Shown here: one piece after another, positions 9,898 through 18,349 of the stretch
Position numbering within the stretch: position 1 is the first letter of the stretch
Layout: every line of letters starts with the position of its first letter
Source: Stutzerimonas balearica DSM 6083
GTDB lineage: Bacteria; Pseudomonadota; Gammaproteobacteria; Pseudomonadales; Pseudomonadaceae
DNA length: 64,000 bases
Direction of reading: 5' to 3'
Assembly: GCF_000818015.1 (NCBI RefSeq)
Contig: NZ_CP007511.1
Span: 2,552,501 to 2,616,500 of the forward strand
Position numbers and translations under genes: made by a program
Notes under the pieces: generated by a model
The model's input: the letters and a program-made list of their open reading frames with translations, nothing else
What the model was told of the DNA's origin: nothing
The model's database searches: none

Positions 9898-10056
9898 ATA
9901 TCCGCAAAACGGAGTAACGACCTGCGCGACAGTTAAGACCAACGGGAGAGGTCAAGTTCCGCAGTAGTAACGATTCCAGCGAGGCATTCATGCTTTCGCC
10001 CCCTGCCGAATCGTGACGTTCCTGGTCAGCAGACAAGATCTCGACGAAGTAACGAG

Positions 10057-10068
10057 TGCGGTAGCTAT
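10057..10068 (+). promoter_or_regulatory. Secondary ops-like element
   Basis: TGCGGTAGCTAT shares the core GCGGTAGCT with the stronger element at 10169 but deviates from the ops consensus at the first and last key positions. It may be a degenerate second ops or chance. Confidence 0.3.
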
Positions 10069-10168
10069 GGCCTTTCGATTGGTCAGGCTCCCGAAACCCG
10101 TGGCTTGCAGGCGAGCCAGGCAGCAGTACCTGAAACTTCCTGAATTGCCCCGCTTGATGAATGGGGGT

Positions 10169-10181
10169 GGCGGTAGCTTTG
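10169..10181 (+). promoter_or_regulatory. ops element for RfaH recruitment
   Basis: GGCGGTAGCTTTG fits the ops core GGCGGTAGYNT. It lies in the transcribed leader, 84 bases before the first gene. An RfaH-type antiterminator is encoded in the same operon (17808-18299), which supports a functional element. In E. coli, ops pauses RNA polymerase so that RfaH can load. Confidence 0.75.
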
Positions 10182-10264
10182 CGCCGATTAATTGGAAGTA
10201 CAGATTTTTTACTTAATTAAAACTGTCCTGCCCTTCATCCATCTGCGAACCGCGGAGAGTCATC

Positions 10265-11041
10265 GTGCGCTCTTTAGAAAATCCAGAGTTATTCCGGAAT
10301 GCAGCCAAATATGCGAGCGGAATAAACGATAACGGCTTTACGGTAATTCAGAATTTCATTAGCGAAGAACAACTTGCGCGTTTACGTGACTTCGTCGCGC
10401 GGGAAGCCGATACACATCCGGGCGGGTACTTCGCCTACCACGGCAGCAAGGCGGTCGCGATGGGCGACATCCGCGGCCTGAGCGAATCGGCGGAACTCCT
10501 CCGTCTGCTCGGCGCCCTGTATCAGCAGGGCGCCGGCCAGCCCGCCTTTACCGATGACATCCACCCGGTGCTGCGCTGCGTGCAAGGCGAATCAGGGCGC
10601 AGCGAATCCAATCGTTTCCACTTCGACGCAAGCTTCGTCACAGCGCTGCTGCCGATCGAGGTGCCGGATGCAACCACCCCCGGTGAACAGGGCAACCTCC
10701 TGGTGTTCGCCAACCGGCGCCGGATTCGCCGCACCGTCCTGGCCAACGTCATCGAGAAAACGCTTATCCAGAATGCCTTTACCAAACGCCTGATCACCCT
10801 CGGCATCCGCCTGCACCTGCTGCGGCCGCAGCGCATTCGCCTGGTGCCCGGCAACCTCTACCTGTTCTGGGGTTACCGCTCGTTGCATGCGAGCGAACCG
10901 TGCCCGCCTACCACCCGCCGCAGCACGCTGATCTTCCATTACGGCGACCCGCATGCCGGCAGCCTGGCCACGGCGCTGATTCTCGCGTTCAACCAGCATC
11001 GGGCGCGCCGGGCGACGCAATCCAGCCAACAAGCCGCCTGA
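10265..11041 (+). CDS. PhyH-like Fe(II)/2-oxoglutarate dioxygenase, first gene of the polysaccharide operon
   Basis: The 258-residue protein resembles phytanoyl-CoA dioxygenase-type enzymes. It has a candidate iron triad His119-x-Asp121 (NRFHFDASF) and His208 (RSLHASEP), plus Arg218/219 (RRSTLIFHYGD) as the likely 2-oxoglutarate contact. The start is GTG, with a weak GGAGA upstream. N-terminal residues 1-45 (NDNGFTVIQNFISEEQLARL) are also typical of the fold. It probably hydroxylates a sugar, lipid or small-molecule donor for the polymer; the substrate is unknown. An oxygenase leading such an operon is unusual. Confidence 0.75.
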   Translation: MRSLENPELFRNAAKYASGINDNGFTVIQNFISEEQLARLRDFVAREADTHPGGYFAYHGSKAVAMGDIRGLSESAELLRLLGALYQQGAGQPAFTDDIHPVLRCVQGESGRSESNRFHFDASFVTALLPIEVPDATTPGEQGNLLVFANRRRIRRTVLANVIEKTLIQNAFTKRLITLGIRLHLLRPQRIRLVPGNLYLFWGYRSLHASEPCPPTTRRSTLIFHYGDPHAGSLATALILAFNQHRARRATQSSQQAA

Positions 11042-11098
11042 TCTCACGCACCACACCCCATCGACCGTTCGGCACTCGCTGATGGAAAGGACTCTTCC

Positions 11099-12268
11099 AT
11101 GATCAACGTGACCAAGGCGTACCTGGGCAACAAGAGCAAATTCCTGGCTTACGTCGACCGCATCTACCAGAGCGGCTGGCTGACCAACCATGGGCCGCTG
11201 TCGCTGGCGCTGGAGGAGCGCCTGAAGGACTACCTCGGCGTGCGCCACGTGATACTCACGAACAACGGCACCATTGCGCTGCAGATCGCCTACCGCGCGC
11301 TGGGTATCACGGGCAGCGCGATCACCACCCCCTTCAGCTTCGTGGCGACCACCAGTTCGCTGCAGTGGGAAGGCATTCGCCCGATCTTCGCAGACATCGA
11401 CCCCGACACCTGGAACCTGAACCCCGGGGAGATCGAAGCGCGGATCGCCCCGGACACCAGCGCCATCGTCGCCACCCATGTGTTCGGCAACCCCTGCGAC
11501 GTCGAGCGCATCGAGCAGATCGCCCGGCGCCACAACCTCAAGGTCGTCTACGACGGCGCCCATGCGTTCGGCGTGCGTTACAAGGACCGGTCGGTGTTCA
11601 ACTGGGGCGACATCAGCACCCTGAGCTTTCATGCCACCAAGCTGTTTCACACCATCGAAGGCGGCGCCATCGTCACCGACGACGACGCGCTGGCGGCCAG
11701 GGTGCGGCTGCTGTGCAACTTCGGCATCGTCGACACCGACATCATCCAGGGCATCGGCATCAACGCGAAACTCAACGAGTTCGCCGCCGCCATGGGCCTG
11801 TGCATCCTCGATGACATCGAGTCGATTCTCGAGCGTCGCGCCGAGATCAGCCACCATTACGAGCGGCATCTGCAGGGCCATTTTCAGCTACAGCGCATTC
11901 AGCCAGGCGTCTCACGCAACTTCAGCTACGCCCCGATCGCCCTCGGCGACGAGGCGCAGCTGCTGGCCAGCCGCAGCCAGCTGAACAAGCACGGCATCAA
12001 TCCGCGACGCTACTTCTACCCCTCGCTCGATACGCTCGACTACCTGCAGCCGCAGGAGCCACAGCCGCATTCGCGCTCGCTGAGCCGGCGCGTGCTGTGC
12101 CTGCCGATCTATCCCGGCCTGCCGCGCAAGGTGCAGAACCGCGTGATGCAGGTGCTCATCGAGGAAGCCATCCAGCGCGAGCAGGCCAGCCGTGCCTACC
12201 TGCGGCCGCTGGTCGACGCGGTCAGCCTGCTGGCCGCCACCCCGACAGCGGTCAAGCAGATTTCCTGA
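11099..12268 (+). CDS. DegT/DnrJ/EryC1-family sugar aminotransferase
   Basis: The 389-residue PLP enzyme is of the type that aminates NDP-keto-deoxysugars. It has the substrate/PLP segments NNGTIALQIAYRAL and TPFSFVATTSS, Asp152 in YDGAHAFGV, and the Schiff-base Lys181 in SFHATKLFHTIEGG. Relatives include VioA- and FdtB-type dTDP-4-amino or 3-amino sugar transaminases, so the polymer may contain an amino-deoxysugar. No gene making the keto-sugar donor lies in the operon. GGAAAGGA precedes the ATG. Confidence 0.9.
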   Translation: MINVTKAYLGNKSKFLAYVDRIYQSGWLTNHGPLSLALEERLKDYLGVRHVILTNNGTIALQIAYRALGITGSAITTPFSFVATTSSLQWEGIRPIFADIDPDTWNLNPGEIEARIAPDTSAIVATHVFGNPCDVERIEQIARRHNLKVVYDGAHAFGVRYKDRSVFNWGDISTLSFHATKLFHTIEGGAIVTDDDALAARVRLLCNFGIVDTDIIQGIGINAKLNEFAAAMGLCILDDIESILERRAEISHHYERHLQGHFQLQRIQPGVSRNFSYAPIALGDEAQLLASRSQLNKHGINPRRYFYPSLDTLDYLQPQEPQPHSRSLSRRVLCLPIYPGLPRKVQNRVMQVLIEEAIQREQASRAYLRPLVDAVSLLAATPTAVKQIS

Positions 12269-12283
12269 GCAGTGGGCGTGCCA

Positions 12284-13813
12284 ATGAACGACTCGAAACG
12301 CCTGTCGGTGTTGCGCAACAGCGGGCTGAACTACCTGGGGCAGGCCTATGCCGTGCTGGTGGGCATCCTGATCCTGCCGTTCTACCTGGGGCACCTGGGC
12401 GCCGAGGCCTACGGCCTGATCGGATTCTTCGCCGTACTGCAGGCCTGGCTGCAGCTGCTCGACGCCGGAATGTCGCCCGCCCTGGTCCGGCAGGTGGCGC
12501 ACTACCGGGGCCAGCAGGCACTGTCGCCGCCTGCCGACGAATCCGGCCGGCTGCTGCGCTCATTCGAGATCCTGTTCCTGCCGATCGCCCTGTCCACCTG
12601 CCTGGCCATCGGTCTGTCCAGCCGCTGGATTGCCGAACACTGGCTGCAGGCGCAGGAACTGGACACCGCGACCATCGCCCAATGCGTCGGGCTGATGGGC
12701 CTGATGGTTGCCCTGCGGCTCTACGCAACCCTGTACAAGAGCGGCCTGCAGGGCCTGGAGCAGCATGGCTGGATCAACGGTGCGAACATCCTCATCGCCA
12801 CCCTGCGCTATTTCGGCGGCCTGCTGCTGGTCGCCGAGATCAGCCAGGACCCGCTGGATTTCTTCCGCTTCCAGGTTGCCGTCGCCGTTGTCGAGACGCT
12901 GATCTTCGCCACTCGCGCCTATCGGCAACTGCTCGGCCGACGCTGGTTGACGGGCTTCGACTGGCGCGTGGTGCGCCCGGTACTGCCGTTCGCGGCCGGC
13001 ATCTCGCTGACCTCGGTGCTCTGGGTCGTGCTGACCCAGCTGGACAAGGTGCTTCTGTCCAAAGAGCTGCTGCTCGAGGAGTACGGCTACTTTTCACTGG
13101 TGGCGCTGATCTGCAACGGCCTGCTGACGCTGATCAACCCGCTGGTGCAGGCGCTGCTGCCGCGCATGACCGTGATGCTGGCCGAACAGCGTGTCGACGA
13201 AATGCACGCGCTGTACCTCAACGCCACCCGCTTCGTCTGCAGCGTGCTGTTCCCGCTGGCCGCCGTGATCGCCTTCCATGCCCGCGAGCTGGTGCTGGCC
13301 TGGACCGGGGACGCCGCCGCCGCCGACTGGAGCCAGACCATTCTGGCCTGGTACGCGCTGGGCAGTGCCGTGATGGCGGTCGGCACCTTCCAGTTCTTCC
13401 TGCAGTACGCCTACGGGCAGCTGCGCATGCACGTCTGGTACAGCCTGATCTCCACGGCGCTGAGCATTCCACTGGTGGTCTGGGCGGTGTTCGCCCATGG
13501 CGCACTGGGCGCCGCGCTCACCTGGTTCGCGCTGCGTCTGCTGGCGTTCCTCATCTGGCCGGCCGTGGTCCATCGGCGCTTCGCGCCAGGCCTGCACATT
13601 ACCTGGATGAAGGATGTGCTGCGCATCAGCGTGATGACCGCACTGGGCCTGTTGCTGGGCGAGCCGCTGTTCGCACTGCTGGCCGATGACGACCGCCTGC
13701 ACACGCTGCTGGCGCTGTCGGTCAGCGGCAGCCTCTGCCTGCTGCTGGTCGCGGCGAGCTTCGCTCCGCTGCGCCACCGCCTCTACCTGACATTCACCAG
13801 ACCGAGCGTATGA
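12284..13813 (+). CDS. Wzx-type oligosaccharide flippase
   Basis: This roughly 509-residue MOP-superfamily membrane protein has about 12-14 hydrophobic segments along its whole length. The N-terminus (LRNSGLNYLGQAYAVLVGI, then LILPFYLGHLGAEAYGLIGF) is typical of Wzx-like flippases, which move undecaprenyl-linked repeat units across the inner membrane. I prefer the ATG at 12284; an in-frame GTG at 12272 is possible. It pairs with Wzy and Wzc in the same operon, indicating a Wzx/Wzy-dependent pathway. Confidence 0.9.
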   Translation: MNDSKRLSVLRNSGLNYLGQAYAVLVGILILPFYLGHLGAEAYGLIGFFAVLQAWLQLLDAGMSPALVRQVAHYRGQQALSPPADESGRLLRSFEILFLPIALSTCLAIGLSSRWIAEHWLQAQELDTATIAQCVGLMGLMVALRLYATLYKSGLQGLEQHGWINGANILIATLRYFGGLLLVAEISQDPLDFFRFQVAVAVVETLIFATRAYRQLLGRRWLTGFDWRVVRPVLPFAAGISLTSVLWVVLTQLDKVLLSKELLLEEYGYFSLVALICNGLLTLINPLVQALLPRMTVMLAEQRVDEMHALYLNATRFVCSVLFPLAAVIAFHARELVLAWTGDAAAADWSQTILAWYALGSAVMAVGTFQFFLQYAYGQLRMHVWYSLISTALSIPLVVWAVFAHGALGAALTWFALRLLAFLIWPAVVHRRFAPGLHITWMKDVLRISVMTALGLLLGEPLFALLADDDRLHTLLALSVSGSLCLLLVAASFAPLRHRLYLTFTRPSV

Positions 13814-13816
13814 CGA

Positions 13817-14749
13817 ATGGAATCGATCGACGAAAACACGCTGCTGGCACGCTGGAATGGCCAGACCGCCCCGCTGCTGAGCATCGTCTGCCTGACTTAC
13901 AACCACGCGGCCTTCATCCGTCAGGCGCTGGATGGCTTCCTCATGCAGGAAACCCGCTTTCCGTTCGAGATCATCGTGCATGACGATGCGTCCACGGACG
14001 AAACGCCCACGATCATCGCCGAGTACGCCGCCCGCTTCCCGACGATCATCAAGCCCATCCTCCAGCAGCAGAACCAGTTCTCCCTTGGCGTGCCCTTCGC
14101 CACCGGCCTGTTCGCCCGCGCCGCGGGGCAATACATCGCCTACTGCGAAGGCGACGATTACTGGACCGACCCGCGCAAACTGCAGATCCAGGTGGACTTC
14201 CTCGAAGCCCACCGTGACTACGTGATGACCTATCACGATGCCTTCATGTTCAACAGCCAGGGCGTGCTCAAGACGCCCCAGCTCACCGGCCGCCTGCGCG
14301 GCGACGCCAGAGCCGGCGAGCTGATGCGTGCGCGACATGTATCGACCCTGACGACCTGCTTTCGCAACCTCATCCACGAACTGCCGGCCGAACTGCACGA
14401 CGTGCATGTACTGGACATCTGCTGGTGGTCGCTGCTCGGCGCCCACGGCAAGGGCAAGTTCATCGCCGAGATCGCCCCGGCGGCCTATCGCGTCCACGAA
14501 GGCGGCATCTTCTCGATGCGCAGCAGCAAACAGCGCATCCGCATGTCGCTGCATGCGTACTACAGCCTGGCCCGCTACTACCAGCGCATCGGCAACCAGG
14601 AGCTCCACGAATATTTCCTCACCCAGGTCATCACCCATTCGCTCGCCCTCCTCTCGCCTGCGCGAAAGGCCCGCGCGCTGCTCGATGCGGCGCGCAACAC
14701 CGCCACCAACCTGCTGCGCCGGCTCAGCCCTGGCACGGCACAAGGCTGA
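13817..14749 (+). CDS. Family 2 (GT-A) glycosyltransferase
   Basis: The 310-residue protein has a GT2 nucleotide-binding start (LLSIVCLTYNHAAFIRQALD), the EIIVHDDASTDET motif and an ED-type metal region CEGDDYWTDPRKL. The latter resembles transferases acting on lipid-linked capsule or O-antigen intermediates. The donor and acceptor sugars cannot be read. It begins three bases after the Wzx stop with no strong ribosome binding site, so translation is probably coupled. Confidence 0.92.
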   Translation: MESIDENTLLARWNGQTAPLLSIVCLTYNHAAFIRQALDGFLMQETRFPFEIIVHDDASTDETPTIIAEYAARFPTIIKPILQQQNQFSLGVPFATGLFARAAGQYIAYCEGDDYWTDPRKLQIQVDFLEAHRDYVMTYHDAFMFNSQGVLKTPQLTGRLRGDARAGELMRARHVSTLTTCFRNLIHELPAELHDVHVLDICWWSLLGAHGKGKFIAEIAPAAYRVHEGGIFSMRSSKQRIRMSLHAYYSLARYYQRIGNQELHEYFLTQVITHSLALLSPARKARALLDAARNTATNLLRRLSPGTAQG

Positions 14750-14797
14750 CACCCCAAGGACTGCCGCCCCCGGCCCAACCCCTGCAAGGACGAATCC

Positions 14798-16999
14798 ATG
14801 ACAGCTCTGACTCGCTCTCCGCTGGATTACGAAACCGACAATCGGATCGATCTGGCGCAAATCGCGCGTACCGCCTTTGACCACAAGCTGCTGATCGGCA
14901 GCATCACCGGCCTGTTCACCGCACTCGGCATCGTCTACGCCATCCTGGCCACGCCGGTGTACGAAGCCAGCGGCATGATCCAGATCGAAACGAAAAAGGT
15001 CGGCATCACCGCCCAGCCGGAGATCATCCCGCGGCCCGATTCGGTCTCGCAGGCGATGACCGAGATCTCGCTGCTCAAATCGCGGGCCGTACTCGGCAAG
15101 GCGGTGGAAAACCTCAAGCTGTACATCACCGCCGAACCCAGGCAGGTGCCGCTGATCGGCGGCTACCTGTCGCGCCATCACGACCCGCTCGAAGACGGCC
15201 CGCTGGCCAAGGCACCGCTGGGCCTGGACGCCTTCGCCTGGGGTGGCGAGAAGATCGACGTGTTCCAGCTCGACGTGCCCGACGCTTACTACGGCGAAGA
15301 GCTGACGCTCGTCGCCGGCCGCGACGGGGCCTTCAGCCTGTACGACGAGGACGACGAGTTCCTGCTGCGCGGCAATGTCGGCCAGAGCGTGCACAACGCC
15401 GGCTTCACGGTGCAGGTCGCCGCGCTCGAGGCCCGCCCGGGCACCGAGTTCGACCTCATGCGCGAACGCCCGCAAACCACCGCGTTGAAATACCAGAAGC
15501 GCCTGAAGGTCAGCGAAGCCGGCAAGGACTCGGGAATCATGCAGCTCAGCCTGCGCGACCCGGACCCGGATCGCGCCAACCGCATCCTCGACGAAATCAG
15601 CCGCCTCTACGTGCGCCAGAACGTCGAGCGCAGCTCGGCCGAAGCCGCACAGCGCCTGGACTTCCTGCGCTCGCAGCTGCCGGTGGTGCGCGCCGAGCTG
15701 GAAAAGGCCGAGGCGGCGCTGAACGACTACCAGACCAGCTCCAAGTCGGTGGACATCAGCATCGAGACCAAGGCCGTGCTCGACCAGATCGTCGCGCTCG
15801 ATGCGGTGCTGTCGGAGCACAACCTCAAGCGGGTCGAATACAACCGCCTGTACACGCCCGAACACCCCATCTTCCAGACCCTGATGAAGCAGATCGCCCA
15901 GCTGCAGGCGCAGAAGGCCCAGCTGCTGAAGAAGGTCGACGCCCTGCCGGAAACCCAGCAGGAGCTGCTGCGCCTCAAGCGCGACGTCGAAGTGACGACC
16001 CAGACCTACACACTGCTGATGAACCAGGCCCAGGAGCAGGACGTGCTGCGCGCCGGCACCATCGGCAACGTGCGGGTCATCGACACGGCCTACGCGCCCG
16101 TGGAAAAACCGGCGCGACCGATCCGCCCGCTGGTCGTGGCCATCGCCCTGCTGCTCGGCCTGTTCGTCTCGGCGCTGGTGGTCCTGGTACGCCAGGCGTT
16201 CTACCGCGGCGTGGAAAGCCCGGACGCCATCGAAAAGCTCGGCCTGCCGGTGTACGCCGCCACGCCCTTCTCCGTGCAGCAGCAACAGGCGCGCCGGCAG
16301 CGCAAAGGGCGGGCGCAACTGCTCGGCATCGGCAGCCCCGACGACCTGGCCATCGAATCCATGCGCAGCCTGCGCACCAGCCTCAAGTTCGCCATGCTCG
16401 AAGCACGCAACCCTGTGCTGACCATCACCAGCCCGACCCCGGGCGTGGGCAAGTCCTTTGTCTCGGCGAACCTCGCCTGCGTCGTCGCGCAGGCCGGGCA
16501 GCGCGTCCTGTTGATCGATGCCGACATGCGCCGCGGCTTCCTGCACCGGGCGTTCGGCCTGGAGCCCACGCGCGGGCTGTCCGAGGCGCTGGCCTCCGGG
16601 CTGGCGCTGTCGCAGGTGGTCAGCCAGACCGAACAGCCCAACCTGCACCTGCTCGGCTGCGGCTTTGCCGCACCCAACCCATCGGAACTGTTGATGCACC
16701 AGAACTTCGCGCGCCTGCTGAAGGAGGCCGAAGCCTTCTATGACCTGATCATCGTCGATACGCCGCCGGTACTGGCGGTCACCGACGCGGTCCTGGTCGC
16801 GCAACTGGCCGGCACCACGCTGCTGGTGACCCGTTTCGGCCTGAGCACGGCCGCCCAGATCGAGGCAGCCAAGCGGCGGCTCAGCCAGAACGGCGTACTG
16901 GTCAAGGGGGCCATCCTCAACGGAGTCAAGCGGCGCGCGTCGAACTCGGCGTTCGACACCGGCGCTTACGGTTACTACAGCTATGCTCAGAAAGCCTGA
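14798..16999 (+). CDS. wzc: Wzc-type polysaccharide co-polymerase and tyrosine autokinase
   Basis: The 733-residue protein joins a Wzz/GumC chain-length domain with an early membrane segment (about residues 33-55), a coiled-coil periplasmic region, a second membrane segment (about 445-468) and a cytoplasmic BY-kinase. Kinase motifs are Walker A PGVGKSF (near 549), Walker A' LLIDADMRRG and Walker B LIIVDTPPV. The tail carries the tyrosine cluster YGYYSY (724-729) for autophosphorylation. It controls polymer length and export, normally with an outer-membrane Wza partner that is not in this window. Confidence 0.95.
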   Translation: MTALTRSPLDYETDNRIDLAQIARTAFDHKLLIGSITGLFTALGIVYAILATPVYEASGMIQIETKKVGITAQPEIIPRPDSVSQAMTEISLLKSRAVLGKAVENLKLYITAEPRQVPLIGGYLSRHHDPLEDGPLAKAPLGLDAFAWGGEKIDVFQLDVPDAYYGEELTLVAGRDGAFSLYDEDDEFLLRGNVGQSVHNAGFTVQVAALEARPGTEFDLMRERPQTTALKYQKRLKVSEAGKDSGIMQLSLRDPDPDRANRILDEISRLYVRQNVERSSAEAAQRLDFLRSQLPVVRAELEKAEAALNDYQTSSKSVDISIETKAVLDQIVALDAVLSEHNLKRVEYNRLYTPEHPIFQTLMKQIAQLQAQKAQLLKKVDALPETQQELLRLKRDVEVTTQTYTLLMNQAQEQDVLRAGTIGNVRVIDTAYAPVEKPARPIRPLVVAIALLLGLFVSALVVLVRQAFYRGVESPDAIEKLGLPVYAATPFSVQQQQARRQRKGRAQLLGIGSPDDLAIESMRSLRTSLKFAMLEARNPVLTITSPTPGVGKSFVSANLACVVAQAGQRVLLIDADMRRGFLHRAFGLEPTRGLSEALASGLALSQVVSQTEQPNLHLLGCGFAAPNPSELLMHQNFARLLKEAEAFYDLIIVDTPPVLAVTDAVLVAQLAGTTLLVTRFGLSTAAQIEAAKRRLSQNGVLVKGAILNGVKRRASNSAFDTGAYGYYSYAQKA

Positions 17000-17012
17000 C
17001 CAAGGAGCGGAC

Positions 17013-17756
17013 ATGTTCAGAACCATCGGAATGATGCAGCCGTACCTGTTCCCTTACCTCGGCTACTTTCAGTTGATCGCCGCCTCCGACGCCTTCGTGC
17101 TCGGCGACAACCTGCAGTATTCCAAGGGCTCGTGGGTCAATCGCAACCGGGTGCTCTGCCAGGGCCAACCCAAGCTGTTCAGCTTCGGCCTGCAGAAGGC
17201 CAGCATCGAAACGCCGATCAACGAGCGTTATCTGAGCGAGCACTTCGCGCATGAATCGGCGAGCTTTCTGCGCCTGCTGCGCAATGCCTATGCGCGCGCG
17301 CCGCACCGCGATGCGGTGGTCGAACAGGTCGAGCGGATACTGGCCTTCGCCGAACCCAACCTGGCGCTGTTCGCGGAAAACTCGATCCGCGAGATCTGCC
17401 GCTACCTGGACATCCGCACGCCGATCCATCGCGCATCGGAATTCGACCTGCCGCCACCGACCGACAAGCAGGACCGCGTCGTGCAGCTCATGCATCGCCT
17501 TCGCGGCGACCTCTACCTGAACCCGATCGGCGGGATGGAGCTGTACAGCCCCGCCCATTTTCGCCGGCACGGCTTGCTGCTGCGCTTCCTGAAGATGGAT
17601 GACATCAGCTACCCGCAGCTGGGCCATCCGTTCGTGCCGGCGCTGTCGATCATCGATGTGCTGATGTTCAACAGTCGCCAGGAGATCCAGCGGCTGTTGC
17701 CCCGCTTTACCGCGCTCGAGGGGCGCGAGACCGAACCGGAGGGCCGCGTGGCCTGA
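17013..17756 (+). CDS. WbqC-family protein
   Basis: The 247-residue protein has the WbqC-like start IGMMQPYLFPYLGYFQLIA and the internal ENSIREICRYLDI and LYLNPIGGMELY segments. WbqC-family genes recur in O-antigen and capsule loci beside sugar aminotransferases and are thought to take part in modifying amino sugars; the biochemical role is not firmly established to my knowledge. I chose the ATG at 17013 because AAGGAG precedes it, rather than the earlier in-frame ATG inside wzc. Confidence 0.8.
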   Translation: MFRTIGMMQPYLFPYLGYFQLIAASDAFVLGDNLQYSKGSWVNRNRVLCQGQPKLFSFGLQKASIETPINERYLSEHFAHESASFLRLLRNAYARAPHRDAVVEQVERILAFAEPNLALFAENSIREICRYLDIRTPIHRASEFDLPPPTDKQDRVVQLMHRLRGDLYLNPIGGMELYSPAHFRRHGLLLRFLKMDDISYPQLGHPFVPALSIIDVLMFNSRQEIQRLLPRFTALEGRETEPEGRVA

Positions 17757-17807
17757 ATGTTGCCAACGTCAAGGCAAGGACGCCGTATCACACGGAGAAG
17801 GACGACC

Positions 17808-18299
17808 ATGACCGCCACCGCACAACCCCGCTGGTATCTGGTGCAGACCAGGCCGCGACAGGAGGCACGCGCCGAGGAAAACCTCCAGCGCCAGGCATTC
17901 GAGTGCTACCGACCGCTCATCGAGCGTGGCCAGGGCAGCAGCGAACCGCTGTTTCCCGGCTATCTGTTCATCCGTCTCGACCACCTGCAGGACAACTGGT
18001 ATCCGATCCGCTCCACCCGCGGCGTCGCGCGAATCGTCGCATTCGGCGGTCAGCCGACCCCGGTGCAGGATGCGCTGATCGGTGAGCTGCGCGAGCGCGT
18101 CGAGCGGCATGCACGGCAACGCACCCCGGCGGCGTTCAAGGCCGGCGATCGCGTACAGGTCAGCGGCGACAGCTTTCACGACCTCGAAGCGATCTTCGTC
18201 GCCCCCGACGGTGAGCAGCGTTCGGTGATCCTGCTGAATCTGCTGCAACGACAACAGAAAGTCCGCGTGCCCAACCATTTCCTGCATTCGAGCGCCTAG
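17808..18299 (+). CDS. rfaH: RfaH-type transcription antiterminator
   Basis: The 163-residue NusG paralogue matches RfaH along its length: RWYLVQTRPRQEARAEENL, SEPLFPGYLF, TRGVARIVAFGG, the KOW segment FKAGDRVQVSGDSF, and AIFVAPDGEQRSVILLNLL. E. coli RfaH (162 residues) has the same SEPLFPxYLF and EPDGEARSxLLLNL blocks. The N-terminal domain binds RNA polymerase and reads ops DNA; the KOW domain recruits ribosomes. Being encoded mid-operon downstream of an ops element suggests an operon-specific, autoregulating copy. The ATG at 17808 has GGAGAAGGA upstream. Confidence 0.95.
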   Translation: MTATAQPRWYLVQTRPRQEARAEENLQRQAFECYRPLIERGQGSSEPLFPGYLFIRLDHLQDNWYPIRSTRGVARIVAFGGQPTPVQDALIGELRERVERHARQRTPAAFKAGDRVQVSGDSFHDLEAIFVAPDGEQRSVILLNLLQRQQKVRVPNHFLHSSA

Positions 18300-18349
18300 C
18301 CCCGGCTGCCCTCGCACGCCGGCCGCTGGCGCACCATGAGTAGCGCGAC

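Larger units (their letters stand above)
9701..10264 (+). other. AT-rich leader and promoter region of the polysaccharide operon
   Basis: This 564-base stretch has no convincing gene. An open frame at 10013-10216 has no ribosome binding site or recognisable product. The part around 9780-9960 and the end near 10190-10225 are clearly more AT-rich than the surrounding genes. It holds a promoter candidate (9868-9897), two ops-like elements (10057 and 10169) and a small GACC/GGTC hairpin near 9936. A leader of about 360 bases is long and fits control by antitermination. Confidence 0.65.

Noticed and set aside
10013..10216. 67-codon open frame in the polysaccharide leader
   Set aside because: No ribosome binding site, no recognisable product, and it overlaps both ops-like elements; best seen as untranslated leader.
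13094..17026. Very long minus-strand open frame (about 1310 codons) opposite wzx, GT2 and wzc
   Set aside because: It is a codon-position shadow of high-GC plus-strand genes. The peptide is rich in His, Gln, Arg and Gly without any domain, and all three plus-strand genes in this span are clear family members.
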